64,000 bases of DNA from Cotesia glomerata (lineage: Eukaryota > Arthropoda > Insecta > Hymenoptera > Braconidae), in the NCBI RefSeq assembly GCF_020080835.1, contig NC_058164.1, positions 19,338,688-19,402,687 on the forward strand, written 5' to 3'. The number at the start of each line of letters is the position of its first letter. Positions within the stretch are counted from its first letter, which is position 1. A program made the translations under genes and the position numbers. This document shows, one piece after another, positions 1 through 12,742 of the stretch. The notes under the pieces are model-generated. The model saw nothing but the letters and a program-made list of their open reading frames with translations. It was not told where the DNA came from and made no database searches.

Positions 1-896
1 TTTTATGATTTACTCCAAATTTTAACACAATAATCTTTATATTGTTCATTTATCTGATAAATTTTGAAAAAAAAAAAAAAAAAAAAAAACAATACTTTAC
101 CCCTACCCTTAATGAAAATATTTACAATTGTTAATTCTCAAATTTCATTTCACAATTTCCAGGTGTTTCTTTAATTTTTATTTATATTGCAGAATAAAGT
201 TTATTTCAGCAAACAAAAACTTCTTTTTATATAGCCACAAAAATATAATTATTTAAACCCTCGTCTTGCTAAAAATAAATTGTAAGAGTATCTAATATGA
301 TAAACTGATAAACGAAAAATAATACCAAGTTCATGTTAATAATGAAAAAGTTTTTAAATTAAGTTGACGTAAATTAAAATAGTAGCGTGATAGTCCATGA
401 GTGTATTGATCGGAAGGAAGCCGGTCGGCATCATTCCAGGAACGTTTAGTAACGTTATTCTCATTGAAAAGATTGTCGTGAAAATACAATAACGAACTAT
501 TCACATATATGAGCATGTGTATGTATATGTAAAGCATTATAACTGCACGATAGTAAAATGATCGTAGACTATTGTATTTTCATGTACATATAACACCAAG
601 CTGTTACGTTAACGTTACATGTTACTTATCTATTAATGTATCTATGTGTGAGTATGCATGTAAAGAAAACAATAACGTGTGAGTTAAATGTTGAAGAAAA
701 AAAAGTTTACTAGGAAAGTAAGATCACGTGTTTTCATGCTGATTAAAGACGTTATACAATTTTTTTTTTTTATAAAAAATAAAATAGTCTCCCGAGAAAA
801 AAAATACGTATATAATTACGCATAATAAAACAAGATCATGCGTGATCACTGATCACATGGCCAATTTAAATCTATTAATTACTGTATATGATCTTA
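1..896. other. AT-rich intergenic, no gene seen
   Basis: Only homopolymer runs and short stop-riddled frames are visible. I see no exon with coding character on either strand. Confidence 0.6.
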
Positions 897-1022
897 TACC
901 CGTACTGAAAAAAAATATATGCCGCATATACGGGGACAAATAAAAAGTATGTGGCGTATATATTTTATATGTGCGACATATATGTATTTTTTCCAGCATA
1001 TATATTTTTTCAGTGTGGGTAT
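897..1022. mobile_element. Short palindromic MITE-like element
   Basis: The ends are imperfect inverted copies: TACCCGTACTGAAAAAAA at the left and, reverse-complemented, TACCCACACTGAAAAAATA at the right. The interior is made of ATATATGC/GCATATA-type self-complementary words. It has no coding capacity, so it is most likely a small foldback MITE. The family is unknown. Confidence 0.6.
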
Positions 1023-2918
1023 GCAACTTTAAACTGGTCAAAATTACGTTTTTTTTTTTTTTTCTTCATAAGTATATGTTGATTTATCACTCTTACATGA
1101 TTTTATACGTATGATTATAAATTACTATAAATGGTTTATAATTCATATGTCTATATTTTAACCCTATTCAAAAAAGAGATTTTTTTGAAGATGAGATGTT
1201 TTGAATCAAAATGATAATTTTTGAAAGTAAAATTTACTGAAAAAAAATTTCTTAGTTCAAAAATTCTTTAGCTTGATTTAAGACGATAAAACTTTAAAAT
1301 GAAACGGTTAAAGAATTTTTCTTTTGCATCAGCTAAGCTTTTTTTATGTTCATATTAATTATAATTCAATTTAGAAAAAAGTCACTGAAATTATTTGGTG
1401 GATTTAAAGATTATTTTGTAATTTTTTTTTTATTTTAGAATTTAGCTATCCAATCTCATAATAAAGATTTATATCGTGGAAAAGAACTTTATTTTAAATA
1501 GACTTTATTGAAGTAATTAAAATATTAAACAAAACATATAACAATACAACTTATGTAATAATATAAAAAGAATACACAACATCACATGAGGGTACAAAAA
1601 AAAAAGGATTTAAATTTATCGAGTTCAATTGCTTGATTGATCCTTGTTTGTATTTTTACTATTATATCAAGAGTAAAGCAGATGTTTTTAATTTCATTAG
1701 TAATCTAGTCACCTCATTATCGTACACACCTACTTCTATTTATTTAAATAAAAAATCAAATTAAACCAAATAAAAATATATTTTTATATACCTATTCTAT
1801 TGTCGCTTAAAGCCAATAGCTAATTTCTAATGCAAAATTTACGCTTCAAGTTCACCTCACCAAGGTTATATGCTAATTTCGTGCAGTTTGACAGACGAGC
1901 TATAGTTAGTATAGTATGAGTATGTATGAGTTATGAGTGATGAAACTTTGCATTATATTTTTACTGCATTGCCATAAAAACACAACAGTTGATCATTAAA
2001 ATAGTACAGTTTTACTATCGCAGATAAATTAATTACAGAAAAAACAATTGTATTTTAAATAATTGCTTTTTTTTATTTGTATTAATCGTTATTCTTTAAT
2101 TGGATTTTTTCTGTATGAGATTTTTAATGATTGGTTTAAACGTACTTGATATTATTTACCTGATTTAAAATTGTAAATAATCATTGTGTTTATAAAAATA
2201 AGAAATTTTTATCTATAGAATCAATATTTTAAATAAAAAAATATTTAGAAAGTCAGAAATTATCTTGAAATAAGAAAATTTTTAATTGATTCAAAACAAT
2301 TTTATTCTCTCAATGATTTTCTTCCTTTAAGTAAGCCGTAATAATATAAACGGAAAATAAACAGCTAATTTGTTTTATCTATTATGCTTTATGAAAATAA
2401 TTCAATTATATTTTCTTGAAGATATTATTTTTTTTTTTTCTGTAATTTCTGTCTTATAAATTATTATATTATATCAATCTTATAATTTATACCTTACATT
2501 TTTCGAACCCACATACTTATGAATTAAATCAATTTAACATTCAAATAGAAAATAATTGTTAAAAAACGGGGATCAACCTTTTTTTGATCAGATAAAAATT
2601 GAAACAAAAATTTTCAGATATTTTATTTTCAAAATATTCATTTTCACGGTGTATTTATGATGAAAATAGTTAAAAATGGAGTCTTAATTTTATGGTCAGA
2701 TATATATAATTCTTCTGATACGTATAACACGAGTTCGAAAGTTCTTGTCTATTCTATTGAGATAGTAAACAAAAATATATTATAATAGCCGAATATAAGA
2801 ATATAATATCTTCTAATATAATCTGGATATTGATTCTCAGTAAACAAAAATTATTTAAATATTGTTCATAAGACCCTATAACATGAAGACTTTACATGAC
2901 ACTCTGTCAAATATTATT
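1023..2918. other. Intergenic, no gene seen
   Basis: AT-rich sequence with homopolymers. There is no ORF of coding quality, RNA-gene box or clear repeat boundary. Confidence 0.55.
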
Positions 2919-3060
2919 AACTTCCCACTAAGAAAATTGAAAATTTTCAAAAATTGGGAAGTTATTGGTTTTACCCCGTTTTTCGAAAATCGAGTTCTCA
3001 TCAGATCTTGACGTTTTGAGGTCTTAGGAAGCTTCCCTGATTGTTTTCGCGATGATGTCG

Positions 3061-3098
<38 letters not shown>
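3061..3098. repeat. (GT)n microsatellite
   Basis: About 19 GT units inside the TIR repeat, interrupted at its right edge by the nested element. Confidence 0.95.
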
Positions 3099-4102
3099 AC
3101 AGTAAAAAAATTTTCGTAAAATTTAACATAAAATTTTGTGTAGATGATTTTTTTACACAAAATTTATGTTAATTCTACACATACTGTTTGTATTGATAAA
3201 ATCAACATAATTCTGTGTTAAAAGTAACACAAAAATATGTTAAGACTTTCATCGGCTGATTCTCGGATTTCTACACACTTAAATGTTATCCATAACACAA
3301 ATAAAGTGTTGATTTTCTTTGTGTTACTCAGATCAGCTGTCAAATTTGTGAGTTTTATTAATAATTTAAATATATATTTAAATAGATTTTAATTTCTGAA
3401 TAAAAAATAAATTGTTTCCCACAAATACAAAGTTAAAGAACTCAATAAAGAATTCAAAATTTTTAAATAGTGATTAATTAATTTTAATCAATAATTGCTT
3501 TTTTACTACAAGTCAGTGGCAATAGATGATTATAGGATTAATGATGTATTAATTTCTAATTATTAATTATTAATAAACTCGTTAATTATATATTAATGGA
3601 AAATAATTTTTTTTTCACTTTGTATTTAAGTATTTCACGTAATGACACAAATCAAAATCCACCAAATTAAAATGACGTTGAGACTATCACATTCACATGT
3701 CTAAATATCTTGTGTGGCATACGTGACTATGCTCGTACTCCCGAGATCCCGCGCAAAATAAAGCGGAGCGGCGTCATAATTTAACATATCTTTGTGTAAA
3801 TTCAACATATTATTTGTGTTACTATAGAAAACATCAACACAGCCTTTATATTGAATTGACATTTAAAAAGTGTTATTTATACTACCAACCGAATGGGAGT
3901 ATTTTTTAACATAAATTTTGTGTTGGTTGGCCAGTAACATTAAAAAAGTGTAGTTTTACTTTGAATTAACACTTGAGTGTGTTAAAAAATGGATGGATTG
4001 ATCAACACAAACAGTTTGTGTAGAATTAACATAAATTTTATGTAAAAAAATCATCTACACAAAATTTTATGTTAAATTTTACGAAAATTTTTTTATTGTG
4101 TA
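3099..4102. mobile_element. Nested non-autonomous element with ~95-bp TIRs
   Basis: The first ~95 bp (from ACAGTAAAAAAATTTTCG to about 3195) recur reverse-complemented at about 4010-4102 with only a few mismatches. Both arms include TAACATAAAATTTTGTGTAG and a sub-repeat in which ACACAAAATTTATGTTAA is again inverted. The interior is non-coding with many TAACAC/GTGTTA words. It sits at the edge of the GT microsatellite of the host repeat, so it inserted later. It is likely a MITE; the superfamily was not determined. Confidence 0.8.
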
Positions 4103-4726
4103 TGTATGTGACCCTCTTATAACTTTTGAATGGCTTGACCGATTTAGTCGCGGTTGGTGCCATTTGAAAGGGCTTGACCAAACTTAGATTTTGAATACTA
4201 TTTGGACCGATTCGAACCAGTAGATTTTGAGAAATCTCAAAAAAACTATAAAAAAAATTTTTTTGAAATGAGGTTTTTTTGGAATTACTTTTAAATGGCT
4301 TCATCGATCAATTCCAAAATCTAATCAGCTCTTAAGATAAAAAAAATCACGTCGATCACCGCAAGTCCGGTCAAAATCAGTTGATTCGTTCGTGAGTAAT
4401 CGTTGTCGAAAGAAAACCGAAAAAAGTGTTTTTTCAGAATTACTTCAAAATTCCTGGCTCGATCGATTTAAACTTGAAAATTTTTCATGGAGCTTCAAAA
4501 ACTGCGTCGAATGCCGCCAACCGCGTGAAAATCGGTTTTTTCATTCAAAAGCTATTACCGTTTGAAAATTCAAAAAATTGTGTTTTATTAAACTGCTATT
4601 AGAGTTTTGAGCTCAAATTGACACAAAAATAATATTTTTGTGCTCGAAGAGCTCAAAAATGTAATGTATAGTTTTGAGCGCTTAAGAACAAAATGAGCGG
4701 GAAGTTGCAGGGATGGCCTTTAGGGT

Positions 4727-5829
4727 CAACCGTCATCCTAATTTTTATTTAGTATTTTCGATGTTTATTTACATAATAAAAAATTCAGTATTCTATATTT
4801 TCACGATTATCTTACTGTAATTAAAAATTTTTATTACCGATATCTATGTATTACAATAAATACTGTCAATTATTAATCAAAAAAAAATTTTTTTAGATGT
4901 CAAAGAAATGGAAATTATTTTCAGAACACACAAACTAGTAAAATATATTACCCAGGCTAAAACCATCTATCGCGTTTTCGATTATTTCGATGTGGCTGCA
5001 GACGTCGTATAGTTGCCAATAGAAATAGGTCGTAAGTCATAATTCAAAAATCATTTTATTCCATGTAATGTTCGTAGAACGTCGCTGTTTTTTTTCTTTT
5101 TTTCTAAGCTGAAATTTAATCACGTGGTGATCATTATTTTTTAAATTTTTGTATTACAACAAGTACCAACTTTGCCGGATATTTAAAGTTGGAAAAATTG
5201 CAAATAAACGGAAAAATCGCCGTCTATTCGCATTTTACTAGAAAACCATTTTATTATGAAAAATTTTTTCTCACATAGTTTGACTTTAATTGTCTTCTTA
5301 GGTTGCTTATGTCTTTGGAAGCATGGAATTGTTCGCGAGCACTTTAATCTAATTTATCTTCTAATTAAATGCATCATTCTTAGTGTCCCACTTCCATGGC
5401 ATAGTAGTCGCGCTTGTGAGATAAATATGTTTGAGAGGAGTGTCGGAGTAGGGACTCACAGAGTCACGGTCGCGCAGTAAACAGAAAGTCAAATTCACGT
5501 GATATTTTGCAACTTATAAATAATAATGTTTCAAATAGACAGGACAAATAGATTTGTTTAGTTATCTTATGATTTTTACATTTGTCTTAATAAACTTTGT
5601 ATTTATCTATTAACATTATTTTTACTATTTTCATCTCGTAGATACTGTTTATTGCAATTTTCAATGCCAAAAACTATGATTTGTCAATATTTATCTATTT
5701 TTTTAACATGCATGCAATAAAAAGCGGTCTCATCTTCTCTCTTTCCACTTTTCAAGAGAAACTATACTATTTTTGTCGCACTCGCAACAGCAAATATTTT
5801 CTCTTAAACGAATGAAAATTTCGAAAAAC
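4727..5829. other. Intergenic, no supported gene
   Basis: Mostly AT-rich. The stretch at about 5390-5480 is less AT-rich (GTCGCGCTTGTG, GTCACGGTCGCGCAG) and could be a fragment of a regulatory region or 5' exon. The 74-codon frame across it has no recognisable domain and I do not call it a gene. Confidence 0.5.
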
Positions 5830-5873
5830 GCTCTGCTAGAAAATAGATTAAATAATCTATCGAGTAGTAGAGC
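5830..5873. repeat. Imperfect hairpin palindrome (copy 1 of a small family)
   Basis: GCTCTGCTAG...AATAGATTA pairs with TAATCTATCGAGTAGTAGAGC, and the whole is flanked by A-run and T-run. The core (ATAGATTA/TAATCTAT flanked by GCTC/GAGC) matches the layout of the better palindrome at 54668-54716. Confidence 0.55.
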
Positions 5874-7110
5874 ATTTTTTCACAAATTTTTCTTTGTTTA
5901 GGAGAAATTCATGAACCAGTAATGTCTGAGACCGTCTCTTGAAAAAAACTACTTCAATCAAGAAAATAATTTCTTCAATGAAAAAATAATATTTTTTGAA
6001 CCAAAATTATAAAGTTCTTATAAGGAGAAAACGAAATTATCTTTTTAGAATTGTTTTCAGATTAAGAATTTATATAATTGTATCAACCAAAGAAAATAGC
6101 CCCTCAGTCATGCAATAAGACGAGATTCAAGATGATAAAAATTTTAAAGCTAGACGAAACCAATTATCTTTAAAATAAGTTTTTTGAAAAGATTATTTCT
6201 TTTGAATCGAATAGATTTTATATCAGTGTCTTGAGTTAGAAAGAGACTACTTTTTATTAGTAATATCTTTGACATTTTTAATCCTCGTATTATTTTAATC
6301 AAATAAGTCAGGATGCTCACATTGTTGCAAAAGTCTTTTATGTTTGAAAATAAGAAAAGTTTGATAGTGTTCTTTTAGCGTTGATGTAGTCTTATTAGCT
6401 TATATACGTACCCTTCTTTTGTCCCTCACTACATTTTATTTTATCGGTAAATGAGATTAGTCGAATTCACTTATCTTATTTGTTGTTATTAGCGAGTATT
6501 TTCTTATGAAAGACGGTAATATAAAAGTTTTATAATGAATAATAGATAAGTCTATAAGTCCTGAGTTCTTTCTATGAAAATGAAAAGTAATCTTTACTTG
6601 ACCACGGTTTCTTTATTTACGTAATTTAATTAATGATAATTACTTAAGTTATATAAAAATATCTTTCTAGGTATTGAAAAATGATTAAAAATAGAAACTT
6701 TTTGACATTATAATATTCTATTAATTTTCAAAAATCTTTTCGTATATTCTCGAGCTTTTAAATTTATGCCAAAATTTCAAGCGTCTTTTACAATCATCAA
6801 GGTAGGAAGAACTTCATTGTGTAACGTTTTTTTGTCTGGAGAATGTATATATAAATTTTTATTAAACTTTTTTCAGTATCTGAAACTTCGTCAAAAAATG
6901 TATTTTCAGTAATCTCAACATTAATTTCTATGTATTATTTTTTCAGAGGTGTCAATTTTTAAAGTTTTTCATCTCCTCTAATTTACTATCATACTTATAA
7001 ATAATCTCGTTAAATAGAAGTGAAAGTAATCGTATGTGATAACAGTTATATATGATCAGAAGATAATGATTAAATACCGATCCAGTTATGGCGTATATAT
7101 ATACATACGC

Positions 7111-7142
<32 letters not shown>

Positions 7143-7311
7143 GTTATACCTACACTATATGACAGAAAAAAATTATGCACTACTCATAAAAATTAAAAGA
7201 TAAAATAGATTCCATTAACTTTTTTTTTTTTAACTGCAGAGAAAAAAAGCTACAATAAGAATGAATAAAACAGTAATATTTGTTAAAGATTGTCCTTCAT
7301 TGATAAACAAA
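5874..7311. other. Intergenic; (TA)n tract, no gene seen
   Basis: Contains a degenerate MITE-like part at about 5935-6250 (CTTCAATCAAGAAAAT words and complements) and a (TA)n microsatellite at about 7095-7137. No exon is recognised. Confidence 0.5.
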
Positions 7312-7434
7312 CATCCCTGAATAAAAAAAAGTATTGACACAAAGAAAAAAGTATTGAAAAGTATTGGATTGACTAGAAAACCAATTCTCTTCAATACTTT
7401 TTTCTTTGTCTCAATACTTTTTTTTATCAGGGAT
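7312..7434. mobile_element. Short foldback element
   Basis: Left arm ATCCCTGAATAAAAAAAAGT with ATTGACACAAAGAAAAAAGT pairs with the right arm ending TTTTTTTTATCAGGGAT. The arms are about 48 bp, differ at few positions, and have a ~25-nt centre. Non-coding, MITE-like. Confidence 0.7.
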
Positions 7435-10400
7435 TACTTTTTTTTAATTTAATTAATAAAGTACAAAGTAATAGAAGTGATGATACCTCAAATAACTAAA
7501 AATTTTAATTTTAAAATTACAGATCTACCAATGTATAGCTTTTCCGTTTTAAATAAGAGTATCAAAATATCTCTGCTGTAAAACTAATGTGGATAAATCC
7601 AATTTTATTATGGAGTTAAATAATTGCTAAGCTTTCAAATTAATTAAATCTATATGTTGTAAAATATTAAAAAAAAAAAAAAAAAAAAAAAAACTGTTTT
7701 TCTTTTTTAAATACTCGTCAACGATAGCGATGACCCAATTTTGCAATTTCATACTTCACAAAACTTTTTTACTGCAATTGCAATAAATTTCTTGTAAATG
7801 TTTGTGTTACTTCAGTTTTTATTAAAGAACAACTTTCAAAACAATTTTTTACGGAAAAAAATGCATCATTCATAAATTAGTTGATAAAAGTTTTTTGTTA
7901 AATTTTTTTGAAGTGATTTTCTTTTTGTCGATTGCTTTTTTGTCGAGGATTAAAGTTTCGTATATTATTGTTTTTAGTCGATTGAATAGAAATCTTACCA
8001 TTGCATTTGTTCTTATATCGGAATTTTTGAAAAGTTTTACTATCTTTCGATTCAGATTGTCAAATTGAAAATTATTTCTACAGTTCTAACGGTTCTTTGA
8101 AATTTTAATATCATCATTCTGAAAATCTATTTTCATTTCAGCTGCCGAATAGTCTTTTTTCTTCGTCGTTTCGAATAGATTTTTTTAAGAAAGCTAATAC
8201 CTTAGTTGGGCTAACAATAAAATTCTTTAATTCAAGCCAAATAAGAAACATAAAATGAAGTGAGATTAATTTTCAGAAACCAATAAAGTTGTCGAAGTGA
8301 TTCGACATTTTTTCATTAGTATCAAACAAAATTTTGTTAATTATTACGGATGATGGCACTACCCATTCTTGATGACTTTTGTGTAATTTTTCATAATTCT
8401 ACTTTACAATCGAGTTATCAAAATTAAAAAAAAATTTTTTTGTTTAAATTATTATTATATTTCTGAAAAATTTAATCACGTTAATTATTCGATTTTGTAT
8501 GACTAGAAATAGGTATAAAGTTGCGATTTGCAATTCGTAAAAAGTACTAAATTTCTTATTGAAAAATTATTTTCAATTTGATATAAAATAATTGCCTAAT
8601 ACTAATAAACGAACACTAAAAGAAAATACCAATAGATAAGTGTTTAATAGTTAATCTTTTGATTCGTTTATAGATGAATAGAGTCAACATAACATAAATA
8701 ATCATTTTTTTCTGCCCTGGTTAAAATGTAAGTAGGAATAATGTCCATGGATAAGTTTAAACAACTTAATACAGTGATTAGCATCAGTCTAACTTAATTT
8801 TTCAAACACAAATTTTTTTGCTAAGTTTTCCTGTTACTTAAATCGACTATCTGCATGATGAAGAGGATAAAGAAACTTTTATTACAGATAAATGATAAAA
8901 TTTTTATAGTTTAATTTTGTGTCATCGGAAAGGCTTTGACCTGAATTAACTATGATAGTTCATTTATTGTGTCAAGCTCTCGGATTAGATCTAAATAGAT
9001 TATAATTTTACGCTAGATGTTATTCGTTTTTTTTTTTTTTTTTTTTCATATATATGATTAGATGTCAAATTTAAATCAACAATAATTCAATTAATGTAAA
9101 AAATATATTCACTTGATAAACGCTAGTTCTATTGCGTCCATACTTATCTTATTACGTCATGATAATTACATTTAATAGGGTAAATTCCCACTAATATTTT
9201 TATTATGAATTGCAATATTACTTGTATCACCTTATGCTATCTTGTTAATTATATTATTTACTGTATATGTGACCCTGTTAATAGATTTTAGTTGTTGGGT
9301 TTTACAATGGAAATAAATAAATATTTTATTTAGAAACTATGAAAGTAGATAAATAGAAAAATATGAAAACATAAAAAAATAAAAATGCTCAAAATTAATA
9401 AGTTAAAATACTGCAAGAACCTTTACTACATTTCGATCAAATATTTTAATCAACTGCCAACTAAATACAAAAAATTTAAATATAAATAACAAATCTTATA
9501 GGAATGTAATAAAAAGACGGCTAGTTTTCACATAAAACCATTTAAAGTTTTAATTTTTAGATATAATTTGTTAATGAATTCGCACTATTAAAATAAATTT
9601 AAAAGATTTTTGTTGTCTCTATAGGATACATATATTTATATTAAAAAATAAATTAATTAATTAAAAAATATGTATGCTATTAAAAACGAAGAAAAAGTCT
9701 AGCTTAATTATTCAAGGGATTCGGTTCGATCCCACGAGTGACTACATCTTCTCAATCAATTATATTAGTTACATAATATAATATAAGAATAATATCAAGT
9801 TAATGCTTTTTTTGTAGGTAGAATTTTTTTCTCTTCAAGTGGATAAACACTCTCTTCATCTGTTGTGTTTTCTTACATATGTCTTCCACTTGATATCAAT
9901 GAAAGTTTACTTGAAGAGTGTGCACTAGAAAAATCGGAAATTGGTTGGATGAAGACAAATAAATCCATGATTAATTTATTTATTTATTTTCTTAACAAAC
10001 AACCCAACAACCATATAGCCAATAACTCGGTCTTAGAGATGAGATTATACATAGTTTTCCGCTAAGGACAATTACTATGATTAACGAAGGCGATACAAGT
10101 ATATAAACATGAGTTATAAATGAGTACATAATTTTAAAATAGACATAACGACACAAGAGCCAGAAAAAATAACCAAATCATTTTAATTTGAAAGATACAT
10201 TGTTAAAAAATAACAGTTATTTTCCAAAATGTTTTGGAAGCAATTTTCCGTGGCGATAATTGTACTTTTTTAATACTATGTCTGGTAAAAAATGTATTAA
10301 AACATTTTTCTATTTTTATAAATTGTAATTGGTAATTATGATAAGTGGACGACATGTAATTTTATAAACTCGGCTATGTAAAATACAGAAGAGTACTAAA

Positions 10401-12682
10401 ACTAATAAAAAAAAAAAATATACAAAAGACGGTTGTAACTAAAAATCTTAATTTATTTACTTAATTGTCGCAAATGTGAATTAATATTAGAAAAATTTTT
10501 TTAAAATTACAATAAAATTTTATAATTTTATCGTTAATATTGTAAGTTTAAACTAAGAAAGTTTAATTTTTTTTTTTTTTTATAAAATCTAGTATTTTTT
10601 TTAGTCTTTTCGTCTTGCAATTTTACCATTATATTGTTATAAATGTATATAAATGTTATAAATAATAAGCTAACGAAGTAAATGCATACAAAAATTAGTA
10701 AACTTAATAAATGAATTTTTATGCATAAATTATTAATTTTTTACTCAGACTCGATATTTAATTTAAATTGTATAAATATAACGATGTAAAAGACACTGCA
10801 CGTCCAGTAGTGGGTAAATGTATGACCGCTATATAAACAACATTTAAGCTTTATGAGAATTAATTGAAAATATCAATAAGACCAATTCTTGGGTGAGTTG
10901 ATAGACATAAAAATCATTTGACTTAAGTTATTTTGTAAAAATAACTTAATACTATCTTAAAAAATAGAATAGTAGTTTAGTGGTAACGTTTTGTTACCAA
11001 ACACATTTTATTGTTACATATACAATTATGATTATCAAAAGACTGATCGCGCAATAGCGTCAATTCAATATCTAGTTACCATCAGTTGGTTCGCAAAATA
11101 ATTTTGCGCAATTTTGCAAATCAGATAATTTAGGAAAAAAAGTATATGATATTTTACACAAACTAACTTATTCGATCTTTATTTTTTCCTAATTTTAAAA
11201 AACAGATTATACAAAACTTTTCTCTGATGTGTATAATAATTTGCTGTTTTTTGTAATTACATAAAAAATTTTTATTTTTCTTATAAAGTGAGACATCTTA
11301 CAGAATATTCGCATAATATTTTTTACCAGATTGTCTTTATTACTTTTTTAGTTGAGTATACTAGTGTACAAAACTTCTCTCTACATTAAAATTGCAAATA
11401 ATAGGAATTTTTTCAATTCCCTATAAAAAGTTTTTATTTTAAATAAAAAAAAAGTAAGTTTTTTTCCCACATATCGTAAGATTATTATTTTAACCCTTGT
11501 GATTTTATTTATAGAATTTTATTCCTCGAAAGACAAAAAAATAAAAAAACAAAATAATACGCAATAATATGCTAATATATGTTTACAACATAATAGTTCT
11601 TACTAGGGAAGTTCGCTGGCATCGATAAATATATTGAAAGTTTTGTCAGATAACGTTTGAAAAATCAAATTCATTACTTCCATTTATTAATATTACATTT
11701 ATTGATCAAACAAGATGACAAAATGTTACAAATTCACAGGCTAGTATAAACAAGTAGTTTTTATCATGATACTGAAATTAACAGAAATTTGTCAATTTTT
11801 TAGATTTTTATTGCTAAATTATTATGAAAAAATTTTAATAGAAAAATTTCACATCAAGAAATTTAAAAAAAATTAAAAGTGCAAATTTATTTAAAATATT
11901 TTTTTTATAATCGTTTTGTAAAAAAAAAATTCAATAATTCTCTCAAATTTCGAATGATTTCTGTATCATGTTTTTATCAGATGATGTTAACCTAAATGTT
12001 TATTATATCGATTATATTTCAATGGACTTCCCCGGATTAAGGCAAATTATTATAAATATTGAATTATTAAAAGAAATAAAACGTTCACCGTATGAAGTGT
12101 AAAGTCTCCATAGTTCATACTATATTCCGGTTTTAGATTTCAGTATGTTGCTGGGTAGATGACATGGAGTATTATTGAATATACTCAAGTTGAAGTAAAT
12201 ACAAAGAAGTTCCACTTTATTCTTTTATGCACGCTGATATAAGTTTGATTATCATTTAATCGGAGTTATTTCTCATTTCGAAAAAAAGTAACAATTTGAC
12301 AACAATGGTAACTATAATAGAACTTTTACTTTTATGCTAGTGTCTTATATTTACAATAATTCTAATTTTAGTAAGAGTTTATTTTAACTTTTAAGTAATT
12401 GCTTGTTAAGTATGGGTGATAATCTATTTACTAAGTAAATTTTTTTAATATTTATATTGACAATTAACAGTCATGTACATTTATATAAAGGCTCATAATT
12501 ATTGTGATGTTGAAATTGGCAGATATTTGATCATTTTTAAGATATTCTCAAAGAATTTAGAAAAAAGTCTTTCCCATGTAGAACTTGTAAAAAACTATGT
12601 ACACAATTTTTTTTAGTACTACCCGGATAAAAAATTATATATAATTGTATATACATATATGTATATATATATATATATATAG

Positions 12683-12735
<53 letters not shown>

Positions 12736-12742
12736 TTAGAGT
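7435..12742. other. 5.3-kb AT-rich intergenic stretch, no gene seen
   Basis: Long A/T homopolymers (about 7669-7692, 9030-9047, 10570-10582) and an (AT)n block at about 12645-12729. I found no exon with coding signature, no tRNA fold and no large inverted repeat. The 66-codon frame at 9865-10065 looks random. Confidence 0.55.

Larger units (their letters stand above)
2919..4726 (-). mobile_element. TIR repeat with internal GT microsatellite (copy 1)
   Basis: Starts AACTTCCCACTAAGAAAATT and ends AGCGGGAAGTTGCAGG followed by GATGGCCTTTAGGGT. The short terminal inverted motif is AACTTCCCGCT. A second copy in the opposite orientation lies at 49990-50906 and shares both ends, the long internal non-coding sequence (GGTTGGTGCCATTTGAAAGG region) and a dinucleotide microsatellite at the same internal place. 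This copy is longer because another TIR element (about 3099-4102) is inserted in or next to its GT tract. No protein is encoded. The superfamily is unknown. Confidence 0.75.

Noticed and set aside
2876..3160. Minus-strand frame of 94 codons with a run of T-H repeats
   Set aside because: It is a translation of the GT microsatellite within a non-coding TIR repeat.
5256..5480. 74-codon frame with a hydrophobic start like a signal peptide
   Set aside because: No paralogue, domain or splice context. It is expected by chance in AT-rich DNA, though the 3' part is less AT-rich.
9715..9745. GGTTCGATCCC resembling a tRNA B box
   Set aside because: It deviates from the box B consensus, no A box stands at the right distance, and no cloverleaf arms pair.
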